Positions 1 through 6,718 of a DNA stretch of 15,593 nt are shown one piece after another. The notes beneath the pieces are model-generated. The model made no database searches. It was not told the origin of the DNA and saw only the letters and a program-made list of their open reading frames with translations. The position numbers and the translations under genes were made by a program. Source of the DNA: Candidatus Peribacteraceae bacterium (GTDB taxonomy: Bacteria; Patescibacteriota; Gracilibacteria; Peribacterales; Peribacteraceae); assembly GCA_013140485.1 (NCBI GenBank), contig JABFSS010000126.1:1-15593 (forward strand), written 5' to 3'. Position 1 is the first letter of the stretch. Every line of letters starts with the position of its first letter.

Positions 1-1209
1 GTCTTTGTGCGCGGCGACCACTTGTTCCGCGGCTTCCTGCAGACGCCAATCCAGCGTCGTCTGAATGGTGAGACCCCCGCGCTCGAGCAATCCTTTGTCC
101 GGCGAATTCGCGAAGAGCGTTTCGGCCTGGTCCTTGGCCCAGAGCACAAAGTGCGGAGCGCGAATATCCTCACGGACTTTCTTGAACGTCAGCGTCTTGA
201 GTTCCTCCGTCGCTTTCAACCGCTCGTCGTCGGTGATGAATTCCGCGTCCTGCATGCTGCGCAGCACCTGGTCGGCGCGCCCGCCGACATAGAGCGATTT
301 TCCACTGCCGTTCTTCACGGTGGCACCGCTTCCTATGGTCACCCCCAAGAGTCCGATCGTCACGTCATCGTCGAGAATGTCATCGACACTCGTCACCGTT
401 CCGTCGAGAATCTTCGCCCGCAGTTCGGCGCTCACGTCCGTATGCACATGCCGGCCGTACGGGCTGAAGTACGAGGGCAGCTGCGGGAGACTCGCGAGGA
501 TCGCGGATTCCCCGAGCGTCAGTTCCTTCGCATGCTTGCCGAAGTAGCGGCTGCTGGCCTGTTCCACGCCGTACGCGTTCTGCCCGAAGGGAATCCAGTT
601 CAAGTAGAGATTCAGGAGTTCCTCCTTGGTATATTCCGATTCCATCTGGCAACCGAGGATGAATTCCTTGATCTTGCGGTTCAGCAGGTACTCCCGTTTC
701 AAATTCAGGGCGTTGCGCGCGAGTTGGCGTGTGAGGGTCGATGCTCCGCCCGAGTTGCCGAAGCTGAGCACTGCGCGCGCGAGCGCCCGCACGTCGATGC
801 ATCCGCGTTCAAAATACCGGCGGTCCTCGATCGCGATGATCGCCTGTTTCGTATGCTGAGGAATGTCGCTCCCGGGAACGTTCGTGCGGTCCTGCTCTCC
901 GAAAATCCGGTAGAGCTCGATGCCGTTCCTATCCGTGATCACCGTACTCTGGGATGCGGCAAAGATCTTCTCTTCACTGAGAGAAGGAAGAGTCAGCCAG
1001 AGAAAGAGGGCGTAGAGGACGAAGAGGGTGGAGAGGGCTGAGAAGATATAGAGGAATGATTTGCGCCAACCGAGATCCTCTTTCTTTCGCCAGAGCCACC
1101 GAATGGCAACGTTCGGGGCGTGCAGAATCTTTTCCCATTTCGCCCGGGGCTTGCGCTCGCGAAAGCGGCGACTGACATCGAGGGGACGGATGGTGAAGCC
1201 AGAGGGCAT
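1..1209 (-). CDS. Class A penicillin-binding protein (PBP1A family), glycosyltransferase part; C-terminus outside window
   Basis: It polymerises lipid II into glycan strands on the outer face of the membrane; the missing C-terminal part would carry the transpeptidase. The 403 visible residues begin with a basic cytoplasmic tail and a membrane helix at about 51-73. The glycosyltransferase family 51 domain follows (about 85-250) with its usual motifs: AIIAIEDRRYF at 123-133 (catalytic Glu128), GGASTLTRQLARN at 154-166, KEELLNLYLN at 195-204, and YGVEQASSRYFGK at 213-225. Residues 378-386 (GGLTIQTTL) match the linker into the transpeptidase domain. The frame is open to base 1, so the gene is truncated by the window, not broken. 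ATG at 1209 is chosen because it gives a complete cytoplasmic tail and lies 9 nt downstream of a good -10 box; there is no Shine-Dalgarno. PBP1A, PBP1C and PBP2A types cannot be separated without the C-terminus. Confidence 0.93.
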   Translation of the reverse strand, partial: MPSGFTIRPLDVSRRFRERKPRAKWEKILHAPNVAIRWLWRKKEDLGWRKSFLYIFSALSTLFVLYALFLWLTLPSLSEEKIFAASQSTVITDRNGIELYRIFGEQDRTNVPGSDIPQHTKQAIIAIEDRRYFERGCIDVRALARAVLSFGNSGGASTLTRQLARNALNLKREYLLNRKIKEFILGCQMESEYTKEELLNLYLNWIPFGQNAYGVEQASSRYFGKHAKELTLGESAILASLPQLPSYFSPYGRHVHTDVSAELRAKILDGTVTSVDDILDDDVTIGLLGVTIGSGATVKNGSGKSLYVGGRADQVLRSMQDAEFITDDERLKATEELKTLTFKKVREDIRAPHFVLWAKDQAETLFANSPDKGLLERGGLTIQTTLDWRLQEAAEQVVAAHKD

Positions 1210-1218
1210 GAGAAGTGA

Positions 1219-1247
1219 ATTCTACGGACGTTATGGAGATGCGGCAA
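1219..1247 (-). promoter_or_regulatory. Predicted sigma70-type promoter of the PBP gene
   Basis: On the minus strand, TTGCCG (1247-1242) and TAGAAT (1224-1219) are 17 bp apart, matching consensus at 4/6 and 5/6. The -10 box ends 9 nt before the ATG, which predicts a leader of only two or three nucleotides. It diverges from the promoter at 1285-1313. Seen by eye, not tested. Confidence 0.5.
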
Positions 1248-1284
1248 TTGTCCTGGCGATTAAAGAGTCCGACTATCACACGCC

Positions 1285-1313
1285 TTCAGCAATATCTCAT
1301 TTCATGCTATACT
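1285..1313 (+). promoter_or_regulatory. Predicted promoter of the pilin-like gene
   Basis: TTCAGC (1285-1290) and TATACT (1308-1313) are 17 bp apart. The -10 matches at 5/6, the -35 at 3/6. The -10 ends 8 nt before the ATG at 1322, so transcription would start at or next to the start codon. No Shine-Dalgarno is present. Confidence 0.5.
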
Positions 1314-1321
1314 ATACGGAA

Positions 1322-1645
1322 ATGTCTCTTGTTCACCTTCTCCTCGCCCCCGGCCAGGTTCATGCGCTCGCCGAACGCTCGATCATCCTCGGTACGGGTG
1401 TCCGGTTGAATTTCAGCCAGGTGATGGCCAACCTGACGGTCTTCATCGCCGAGAGTTCAGTCGGCGTCTGCACCCTCCTCTTCCTTGTCGGTGCGGCGAT
1501 GCTCACCATGTCCCGTGGAGACCAAACCAAGGTGGATAATGGCAAGAAACTGATGATCAGCGCGCTCATTGGGCTGGCGCTCGTCCTCGGAGCATATGCG
1601 ATCGTGCGGACGGTGCTGTATTTCCTCTACGAATGGGCACCGTGA
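1322..1645 (+). CDS. Small two-helix membrane protein, TrbC/VirB2-like (T4SS pilin-type)
   Basis: A 107-residue protein with a short hydrophobic N-terminus (about 1-10), a membrane helix at about 46-63, a polar loop with MSRGDQTKVDNGKKLM (63-78), and a second helix at about 79-101. The layout of helix, short loop with an S-x-G-D...GKK signature, then a helix with GLxLVLxAYAIV is that of TrbC/VirB2-like pilins widespread in Patescibacteria. No VirB4, VirB6 or ATPase gene is nearby, so a secretion or conjugation role is inference. A longer in-frame reading exists upstream, but it overlaps the divergent promoter region and lacks protein-like composition, so ATG 1322 is preferred. It could equally be another small membrane protein of similar topology. 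Confidence 0.7.
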   Translation: MSLVHLLLAPGQVHALAERSIILGTGVRLNFSQVMANLTVFIAESSVGVCTLLFLVGAAMLTMSRGDQTKVDNGKKLMISALIGLALVLGAYAIVRTVLYFLYEWAP

Positions 1646-1648
1646 CGA

Positions 1649-1676
1649 GTTATTAGTGATTAGGGGTTAGTTATTA
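1649..1676 (+). repeat. Heptamer tandem repeat, four units
   Basis: Four consecutive 7-nt units of consensus GTTATTA: units 1 and 4 are identical, unit 2 is GTGATTA, unit 3 is GGGGTTA. It begins directly after the pilin-like stop codon. Unlike the arrays at 2368, 5934/6053 and 7345, no inverted partner is visible nearby. Confidence 0.7.
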
Positions 1677-1751
1677 GGGAGGGTATGAGAGGTGGCAGGA
1701 AGAATCTCAAAAAAATCCCTTTTCGTCGGTGGCGATCCTTCATTTTAGCGA

Positions 1752-1757
1752 TACAAT
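1752..1757 (+). promoter_or_regulatory. Candidate -10 box of the TPR gene
   Basis: TACAAT (5/6 match to TATAAT) ends 7 nt before the ATG at 1765. I see no convincing -35 element at 16-18 bp. It is listed because the same box-to-start spacing recurs at most genes in the window. Confidence 0.35.
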
Positions 1758-1764
1758 CGTCCTC

Positions 1765-2367
1765 ATGCCGCATGAAGACCCCTCACCGGAAACCCTCGAG
1801 CGCTTGGAGCGCGCCGAGCAGTTGAAGCTCGACGGCAAGTACCGCGATGCGCTTGGTATTCTCGAAGAACTTCTTCTCGAAGACCCCGAGAACGTCTCGG
1901 CGCTCGAAGAAGTCGCCGACAACGAGCTGAGTTTGGGCGAGTACCGCCGGGCCGAAACCGCGGCGAAGCAGGCGATCACGCTCGACGGTGCCAGCTACAC
2001 GGGACACTACATTCTCGGTTTTCTCCGCTCGCGCGGTGAACAGTGGACCGATGCGGCGAACCATCTTCGTAAAGCCAACCAACTTAAATCCAATAATGCC
2101 GAAATTCTTCGCTGCCTCGGCTGGGCACTCTTCCATTCCGGCCAACGTGCGCAGGGCATCGTGACGCTGGAGCGCGCGCTCAATCTCGACCCCGATTCGT
2201 CTCTGACTCTCAGTGATCTTGGCGTTGCGTATCTCGAGGTGCAGAACTTCACCAAGAGCCGCACGCTCTTGGAACGGGCATTGGAACTGGAACCCGGGAA
2301 CACCCGGGCGAAGGAGTGCTTGGCGGCCGTGGAGCGGTTGTCGCGGGCGGTGGCGGAGCAACGGTAA
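1765..2367 (+). CDS. Tetratricopeptide-repeat protein, soluble, 200 aa
   Basis: It consists almost wholly of TPR helical hairpins at regular 34-residue spacing: about 13-46, 47-80, 81-114, 115-148 and 149-182, then a capping helix. The unit ending ALNLDPDSS (138-146) and the one ending ALELEPGNT (172-180) are textbook TPR boundaries. No signal peptide or membrane helix is present, so it is probably a cytoplasmic scaffold for protein-protein contacts; the partner cannot be read from the sequence. ATG 1765 is chosen over an in-frame GTG at 1729 because the extra residues lack TPR character and TACAAT sits 7 nt upstream of the ATG. Separated from the FtsX-like gene by about 106 nt. Confidence 0.85.
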   Translation: MPHEDPSPETLERLERAEQLKLDGKYRDALGILEELLLEDPENVSALEEVADNELSLGEYRRAETAAKQAITLDGASYTGHYILGFLRSRGEQWTDAANHLRKANQLKSNNAEILRCLGWALFHSGQRAQGIVTLERALNLDPDSSLTLSDLGVAYLEVQNFTKSRTLLERALELEPGNTRAKECLAAVERLSRAVAEQR

Positions 2368-2457
2368 GGCGACAAAGGGAACAAAGGCGACAGAAGCGAC
2401 AGAGGTAATCGGTCTTTGTATGCGCACCCATTTGTTCCATTTATTCCTTTAGTCGCC
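2368..2457 (+). repeat. Nonamer tandem array with an inverted partner
   Basis: Directly after the TPR stop, four 9-nt units (consensus GGCGACARA) run 2368-2403. At 2431-2457 the reverse complement contains related units (GGCGACTAA, then AGGAATAAA, then TGGAACAAA), so left and right arms can pair imperfectly around a spacer of about 27 nt. The right arm abuts the TATAAT box of the next gene. Possible roles are a transcript-end hairpin for the TPR gene or a site acting on the ftsX promoter. Confidence 0.65.
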
Positions 2458-2463
2458 TATAAT
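2435..2463 (+). promoter_or_regulatory. Predicted promoter of the ftsX-like gene
   Basis: A perfect TATAAT (2458-2463) ends 10 nt before the ATG at 2474. The hexamer at 17 bp (TTCCAT, 2435-2440) is a poor -35 lying inside the right arm of the nonamer inverted repeat, so the repeat and the promoter overlap. Confidence 0.5.
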
Positions 2464-2473
2464 CGTTTCCAAG

Positions 2474-3394
2474 ATGCGCCCATATCCAGCTACGGCTTTC
2501 CTCCGCCCCCTCCGCCGCGGTCTCCTCAATGTTCGCAGGAGCCGAGGGACATTCTTCGGCGTTGCGGCGCTCTTCGGCGTTGTCCTGATCGCACAGGCGT
2601 TCCTGGCGCTCGGGTTGGGAACGCAGGTTTTTGCCGTACGCAGTGAATTCAGCATCCCGCTTCTGACGAGAGCGACTGACCGCGAGGTGCAACAATTTTT
2701 CGCGAGCGCGCGGCAGCTCCCCGGTGTCTCATCGGTCGAGTACGTCCCGCGCGAGAAAGCGATGGAACTCGAGCGTGCGGCCCATCCAGAAGTCGTCACA
2801 CTCCTGGAATCGGATGCGTTGAATCCCTTCAACGACACCGCGATCATCATGCTGACCGGCCTCTCCGCGTACGACGAGTTCGCCGCGTTCGTGCAGCATC
2901 CGTACTGGAACAACACGGTTGATCCGGCGGCTTTTGCGGCCATAGCGGCGCAACGCGAAGAGCAGCTTTCAGCTCTTCAACAGGCGCGATGGACGGGCTC
3001 CGTCGCCTTTCTCTTGCTCGGTCTGGCAAGTGTTGCCCTCTTCCTCGTCGTCCTGGAACTGACGTGCCGCAGCGCGCTTGGTCGTCAGCAAGATCTCTTC
3101 GTCGAACGGATTTCCGGCGCGGAAGAGTTATCCATCACCCTCCCGTTTGCCGTCGAAGCCGTCGTTTTGCTTTCCATCGCCCTTCTCCTCAGTCTCGTCT
3201 GTGCAGCCCTTGCGGCGTACGCATTGCCGTCGTCTCTCCCGGTGCTCGCGGAAGCGAAGCGGCTGATTGCGGCGAATACTCCAGCGCTGATCGTCGCCGA
3301 AATTATCGCGGTACTTCTTATGGGATGTGTGGGAGCGGTGCTTGGCATCAAAAGAGTACACTCCTCTCCGCATGGCACACTCGCATTCATTTGA
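2474..3394 (+). CDS. ftsX: FtsX-like cell-division ABC transporter permease
   Basis: 306 residues with FtsX topology: basic N-terminus, membrane helix at about 26-48, an extracellular domain at about 51-168, then three C-terminal helices at about 173-197, 222-250 and 270-292. In the family FtsX pairs with the ATPase FtsE and its external loop activates peptidoglycan hydrolases at division. The external segment VSSVEYVPREKAMELE (85-100) matches the typical 'v..v.yvsreeAl..' motif of FtsX loops. FtsE, normally the gene directly upstream, is absent; a TPR gene is there instead. Its last 23 bases overlap recO. FtsX assignment is by topology and loop motif, so another permease-fold protein is possible. 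Confidence 0.82.
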   Translation: MRPYPATAFLRPLRRGLLNVRRSRGTFFGVAALFGVVLIAQAFLALGLGTQVFAVRSEFSIPLLTRATDREVQQFFASARQLPGVSSVEYVPREKAMELERAAHPEVVTLLESDALNPFNDTAIIMLTGLSAYDEFAAFVQHPYWNNTVDPAAFAAIAAQREEQLSALQQARWTGSVAFLLLGLASVALFLVVLELTCRSALGRQQDLFVERISGAEELSITLPFAVEAVVLLSIALLLSLVCAALAAYALPSSLPVLAEAKRLIAANTPALIVAEIIAVLLMGCVGAVLGIKRVHSSPHGTLAFI

Positions 3395-4055
3395 AGCTCT
3401 GGTATTGAAGACGTACGACGTGGGGGAAGCGGACCGGTATTGCATTCTTTTTACACGAGAAAAAGGACGCATTGCGGCGCGGGCATCCGGGGCACGAAGG
3501 CTCACTTCTCGTCTTGGCGGAGCGCTTTTGCCGTTCCGGAGAGTCACTGTGGAGCTCAAAGAAGGATCCGGAGGATGGATCATTGCGGGAGCGCTTCGCG
3601 GGGAGCAGGAAAATGTCAGCGACGATGTCAGCGCAGACAATCTCAGCGGAGACATCGGTGTCTCTGCTGACGCTCTCACAACGTTCACCGCCCTCGAAGA
3701 GGGAATTGAATTGCTGCTACGACTGGTGACCGACGAAGGAGCGCTCACCGACGTTTTCGATACGACGCTGTCCTTCATCACTGCATGCCGAGAAGGAGTA
3801 CGGCACGCAAGCCTCGGGTACAGTTTTTCGTTGTTGCATCAATTGGGGCTTTTGCCGGGAGAAGAGGAGTTGGAGGAATTTTCATCGCTGGAAGAACATG
3901 AGCGCGCGTATGTGCAGTCCTCGCGCGAGGGGAAGTTCCTAGCTCCGCATCTTGACTGCGATTGCGGACGGCTCCTGACACTGCGGTCCGTTTTGCTCAG
4001 TGAGCACTTGGGAACGCCGCTGAAGACGACGGATATCGCGGCGGCGATGGTGTAG
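3372..4055 (+). CDS. recO: DNA repair protein RecO
   Basis: 227 residues. RecO helps RecR load RecA onto SSB-coated single-stranded DNA in the RecFOR recombination pathway. The N-terminal OB-fold segment is clear: FEALVLKTYDVGEADRYC (7-24), FTREKGRI (27-34), then GARRLTSRLGGALLPF (40-55), equivalent to the family's 'GarrpkSrl..LqPf'. The C-terminal helical part is more divergent. The four-cysteine zinc site of some RecO proteins is reduced to CDCG near residue 195. ATG 3372 fits the family N-terminus; an upstream GTG at 3327 would add 15 residues lying wholly inside ftsX. It is probably cotranscribed with ftsX, though a TACACT box (3357-3362) lies 9 nt before its start. Confidence 0.88.
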   Translation: MAHSHSFEALVLKTYDVGEADRYCILFTREKGRIAARASGARRLTSRLGGALLPFRRVTVELKEGSGGWIIAGALRGEQENVSDDVSADNLSGDIGVSADALTTFTALEEGIELLLRLVTDEGALTDVFDTTLSFITACREGVRHASLGYSFSLLHQLGLLPGEEELEEFSSLEEHERAYVQSSREGKFLAPHLDCDCGRLLTLRSVLLSEHLGTPLKTTDIAAAMV

Positions 4056-4068
4056 CCGGAAAAGCCGT

Positions 4069-4090
4069 AAGCGGGTACCATTATCCGCTT
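4069..4090 (+). other. Small inverted repeat between recO and the next gene
   Basis: AAGCGG (4069-4074) and CCGCTT (4085-4090) form a 6-bp stem with a 10-nt loop. The loop contains CATTAT (4079-4084), a 4/6 -10-like box ending 7 nt before the ATG at 4092. No T-run follows, so an intrinsic terminator is unlikely; an operator-like element or chance are both possible. Confidence 0.35.
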
Positions 4091-4091
4091 C

Positions 4092-4580
4092 ATGAAGAGC
4101 AAAAGAACGTCATCACCGAGCAGCCCGGCGGACGTGCGTACAGCCTGCAAGATTCTCGAGTCCGCGGAGTTTGGATGGGACAGCGAAGCAGACATTATTT
4201 TCACTCTGCAGTACGGCAAAAAATGTCTCGATCTTCTTCATACGACCCGGGAACGTCTCGAACGCGATACCGCGTGCAGCTATATCTACAATGGGAAAAA
4301 TACCGGACGAAAGGAGCGCGAGATGACGATCGTGTACCTGTCTGCGAATATTCTACTGCAATGCATCGCCTACCGGACTCAGCGGGACATCCGGTACCGG
4401 TTCACGTCCGCGATTCCCAAATTGCAAGAGTGGGCGAAGAGCGAAGGCAGGAAGATATTTGCCTGGACGCGCGAGCGTCCTAAAGCGGATCCAACCGCGT
4501 TCTCAACAATTATCATGCCGTCTTCTTCCTTATCTATAGAGACGCCCGCAATCGCGGAAATGCTGGATGAGGTCATTTGA
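4092..4580 (+). CDS. Hypothetical protein, 162 aa, unrecognised
   Basis: I do not recognise a family. The protein is soluble, with no signal peptide or membrane helix. It starts with a Ser/Pro/Lys-rich tail (1-14), followed by mostly helical, charged sequence with a Leu/Arg-rich stretch CLDLLHTTRERLERD (45-59), a hydrophobic helix TIVYLSANILLQCIAYRTQR (79-98) and a basic helix LQEWAKSEGRKIFAW (111-125). Four cysteines are dispersed. ATG 4092 is the first start after recO, 36 nt downstream, with CATTAT 7 nt upstream. Its stop is 5 nt from the convergent end of the VanW gene, so neither gene has room for its own terminator. Composition is like its neighbours, which supports a real gene. Confidence 0.7.
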   Translation: MKSKRTSSPSSPADVRTACKILESAEFGWDSEADIIFTLQYGKKCLDLLHTTRERLERDTACSYIYNGKNTGRKEREMTIVYLSANILLQCIAYRTQRDIRYRFTSAIPKLQEWAKSEGRKIFAWTRERPKADPTAFSTIIMPSSSLSIETPAIAEMLDEVI

Positions 4581-4585
4581 GCTCG

Positions 4586-6010
4586 TTACCGTCGTCTTGA
4601 CGGTCTCACGGGGCGTGCGGATGAGCTCGATTGTGCCGCAGAAGATGAGGTTGCAGCTTCTTCGGCGGGAGCCTCATCTTCAGCCGGCTGAGGTCCATAC
4701 CCCGGCGGCAATTCCGCCACACCCAGAGCCGTGAAGAGCGGGCGGGCTTCGTAGTGCGAGTAGACGGCTTCGACTTTTCCGGGACCCGCTTCCGTTCCTG
4801 ATTCGACGATGCGGTACCAGGCGGACTTTTGTCCCGGTACGCGCTCGTTCAACTTCTTCTTCTCGCCCGGCGGCAGGTTCGTCGTCAGTTCGATCTTGTC
4901 GGCGGGCGCCGAGGTCTTGTCATAAATGAAGGGGCCGACGATCTCCGTCTTCCGCGCGTCGCGCGTGCCGTAGTAAATGAAGTAGGCGCGGTCTTTTTCC
5001 TGGTGCGTCTGGATCAGCATCGCGTTTGGAAGGTCGTTCTGGAACACCATGTCGACGGAACCCGGATAGACGGTCGCGTCCGTGCCGGCGGGCGCGTAGT
5101 AGCGGACGGTGTAGCTGTGGTTTTTCCGCTTGAGGATCGGGAAACCGTACTCCCAAATGCCGCGGTAGGCGGTGGTCGAAATCTGACAGAGCCCGCCGCC
5201 GTAATCGGGTTCGGTGCGGTCCCCCTTGATCACCAGTTCTTTCCTATACCCCGTGCTGCCGTCGACTTTTCCAAGCACGGCGTTAAACGAGAAGATCGCA
5301 CCTGCAGGGATGAACGTTCCGTTGAATCTGTTCAGTCCGACGCCGATATTGTGTCGGCGATTGACGGGCGATCCCGCGAAGATGGATTCGCCGATGGTCA
5401 CGACTTCGGTGATGCCCGCTTCCCGTAACTGCGGATCATCCACGCGAATCACGGGTTGCGTTTCGGTCACGGGCAATTCAATCTCATTCAATCCTTGCGC
5501 CAGCGCCGTCATCGTCAGATCGGCTGCCGCATCACTATCAATACTGCGTCCGGTGAGCCCGACGCCGTCGAAGACGATCTTTCCCGATCCTGCTTGCGGC
5601 TTGTTCTTCGTCCGCAGGTCGAAGACCTGCGCTGGAACCTCTCGTCGGATCGTGACGTTCCCCGCCGGGCGATCCATTTGCGGCGAAATGATCTTCGCAA
5701 TCGTCCGGGCAATCGCAGAGCGGTTGAGCGTGAAGGTTGCGCTGCGCCGCACGCCTGCGGGGAGAGCCGGGACCTCGTCTCCGTCCACTCGCCATTCGGC
5801 CGGCGGTTCAAACGGCGTGCCGTTGTACGTCCAGGTTTCCGTCGGTGTGCGCCATTCCGCATGCTGGGCGGGGTCAATGGTGAAGATGTGGTGTTGGTAG
5901 CGGTAGGTGAGAGGTGCCGCGTCGACTTGGGGAGTGAAAAGTGAAAAGTGAACAGTGAAAAGTGCAGAGGTGATTATGAGGGCCGCAAAAAAAGAATTTC
6001 GGTGAAACAT
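4586..6010 (-). CDS. Exported VanW-domain protein with G5-like C-terminal module
   Basis: 474 residues from ATG 6010. A signal peptide occupies 1-31 (hydrophobic 6-26, cleavage likely after VDA). Residues about 75-190 resemble the peptidoglycan-binding domain that usually precedes VanW. The VanW domain spans about 219-340 with hallmark motifs: RRHNIGVGLNRFNG (218-231), PAGAIFSFN (235-243), GYRKELVIKGD (254-264), GGGLCQISTTAYR (271-283) and YAPAGTDATVYPG (305-317). A G5-like segment follows (about 378-425), then a Pro/Ala/Ser-rich basic tail (440-474). VanW's reaction is unknown; the name comes from vancomycin-resistance clusters, and this context gives no evidence of resistance. A longer reading starts at 6067, but only 6010 gives a clean signal peptide and has TATATT 7 nt upstream. 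Confidence 0.9.
   Translation of the reverse strand: MFHRNSFFAALIITSALFTVHFSLFTPQVDAAPLTYRYQHHIFTIDPAQHAEWRTPTETWTYNGTPFEPPAEWRVDGDEVPALPAGVRRSATFTLNRSAIARTIAKIISPQMDRPAGNVTIRREVPAQVFDLRTKNKPQAGSGKIVFDGVGLTGRSIDSDAAADLTMTALAQGLNEIELPVTETQPVIRVDDPQLREAGITEVVTIGESIFAGSPVNRRHNIGVGLNRFNGTFIPAGAIFSFNAVLGKVDGSTGYRKELVIKGDRTEPDYGGGLCQISTTAYRGIWEYGFPILKRKNHSYTVRYYAPAGTDATVYPGSVDMVFQNDLPNAMLIQTHQEKDRAYFIYYGTRDARKTEIVGPFIYDKTSAPADKIELTTNLPPGEKKKLNERVPGQKSAWYRIVESGTEAGPGKVEAVYSHYEARPLFTALGVAELPPGYGPQPAEDEAPAEEAATSSSAAQSSSSARPVRPSRRR
5934..5968 (+). repeat. Heptamer tandem repeat inside the VanW signal-peptide codons
   Basis: Five consecutive 7-nt units on the plus strand: GTGAAAA, GTGAAAA, GTGAACA, GTGAAAA and a decayed GTGCAGA. 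On the coding (minus) strand they encode part of the signal peptide (about LFTVHFSLFTP, residues 17-27). Because 7 is not a multiple of 3, gain or loss of one unit would shift the VanW frame. Confidence 0.75.
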
Positions 6011-6017
6011 CGAATTG

Positions 6018-6023
6018 AATATA
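6018..6023 (-). promoter_or_regulatory. Candidate -10 box of the VanW gene
   Basis: TATATT on the minus strand (5/6 match) ends exactly 7 nt before the ATG at 6010, predicting a leaderless transcript. The -35 position at 17-18 bp (TTCTGG or TCTGGT) is poor. Confidence 0.45.
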
Positions 6024-6052
6024 CAGCGACCATCATCTTTACCAGAAACGTA

Positions 6053-6080
6053 TTTTTCATTTTTCACTATTAACTTTTCA
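6053..6080 (+). repeat. Heptamer array, inverted relative to 5934-5968
   Basis: Four 7-nt units: TTTTTCA, TTTTTCA, CTATTAA, CTTTTCA. Read on the minus strand they are TGAAAAR-type units, the same motif as the plus-strand array at 5934-5968. The two arrays therefore face each other around the VanW promoter and start codon. This array also overlaps the end of the RNase H gene. Confidence 0.6.
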
Positions 6081-6642
6081 TTTGTCTCGGTGCCGGATGC
6101 TCATCCAGCGCCTTATTCACCAGCGCATCTGCCCTCCAGTTGTCTTCTCGCGGAATGTGTTCGAAGACGACGTCGGGGAGGTCCATCGTGAGCGCATGAA
6201 TTTCGTCCACGAGCGGCTGCAGCGTCGGCATCTTCACGCGGTATTCGCCATTGAGCTGTTTCACCACCAATTCGGAGTCCAGATGACAGATGAGGCGGTT
6301 GGGGCGGTAGTGCGTGGCGATTTTCAGTCCTTCGATCAGCGCGCGGTACTCGGCGACGTTATTCGTCTCTTCGCCGATACGCTCCGCATGCTCTTTCAGC
6401 GTCACGCCCTTGGTCGGGTCAATCAGCACGCATCCGATGGCGGCGTGGCCGGGGTTTCCTCTCGATCCGCCGTCCGTGAACAGGTGGAGCGTGCCGCCGA
6501 CGGCGTCGGGAAGGCCGGTCATATCGGATGATTCTTTCGAAAGAGCCTCCTCGATCGCATCCACGACGAATCGCTCACGATCGTCCGGATCCGGAAAGAT
6601 TTCTTTCAGACGGCGTTCGAGGGACAAGGGGAGATGGGCCAC
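6070..6642 (-). CDS. RNase HI-family protein with N-terminal ribbon-helix-helix-like extension
   Basis: 190 residues. The RNase H domain (about 50-182) hydrolyses RNA in RNA-DNA hybrids using two metal ions. All four catalytic acids are visible: Asp57 in FTDGGSRGNPG (55-65), Glu98 in NNVAEYRAL (94-102), Asp122 in HLDSELVVKQLNGEY (120-134) and Asp172 in NWRADALVN (168-176). Lack of the basic protrusion and the TDGGSRGNPG/NNVAEYRAL wording fit the archaeal/ARI-type RNase HI subgroup. Residues 1-38, with LPLSLERRLKEIFPD then DRERFVVDAIEEAL, look like a ribbon-helix-helix DNA-binding fold in place of the usual hybrid-binding domain. The start is GTG at 6642; the codon directly upstream is a TAG stop, so no longer start exists. 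The 3' end is 59 nt upstream of the VanW start. Confidence 0.9.
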   Translation of the reverse strand: MAHLPLSLERRLKEIFPDPDDRERFVVDAIEEALSKESSDMTGLPDAVGGTLHLFTDGGSRGNPGHAAIGCVLIDPTKGVTLKEHAERIGEETNNVAEYRALIEGLKIATHYRPNRLICHLDSELVVKQLNGEYRVKMPTLQPLVDEIHALTMDLPDVVFEHIPREDNWRADALVNKALDEHPAPRQMKS

Positions 6643-6655
6643 CTACATATTGAAG

Positions 6656-6683
6656 CGTATATATAGAGAATTGGCACATTCAA
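6656..6683 (-). promoter_or_regulatory. Candidate promoter of the RNase H gene
   Basis: On the minus strand TTGAAT (6683-6678) and TATACG (6661-6656) are 16 bp apart, both 4/6 matches, inside an AT-rich TATATATA stretch. The -10 ends 13 nt before the GTG. The 12-bp palindrome at 6689-6700 lies 5 bp upstream of the -35. Confidence 0.35.
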
Positions 6684-6688
6684 GCTAC

Positions 6689-6703
6689 GAGCCCGGGCTC
6701 ATT
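6689..6703 (+). repeat. 15-bp element with 12-bp perfect palindrome, copy 1
   Basis: GAGCCCGGGCTCATT; the first 12 bases are a perfect palindrome. The same 15 bases recur in the same orientation at 8879-8893. Nearby, GGCTCATTTG occurs at 6696-6705 and again at 6716-6725, exactly 20 bp later, touching the stop codon of the downstream minus-strand gene. It sits just upstream of the candidate RNase H promoter. Confidence 0.7.
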
Positions 6704-6718
6704 TGCATTGCTCCAGGC

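Noticed and set aside
7..1041. 344-codon plus-strand open frame
   Set aside because: It lies antisense to the PBP gene, whose glycosyltransferase motifs are unmistakable on the minus strand; the plus-strand translation is Arg/Glu/Val-rich shadow sequence.
990..1055. 9-nt periodicity (CCCTCT core on the minus strand) in the PBP membrane helix
   Set aside because: It reflects Leu at every third residue written mostly as CTC; coding constraint explains it, though it resembles the nonamer array at 2368.
3128..3781. 217-codon minus-strand frame across ftsX/recO
   Set aside because: Antisense to two recognisable genes and has Ser/Arg shadow composition.
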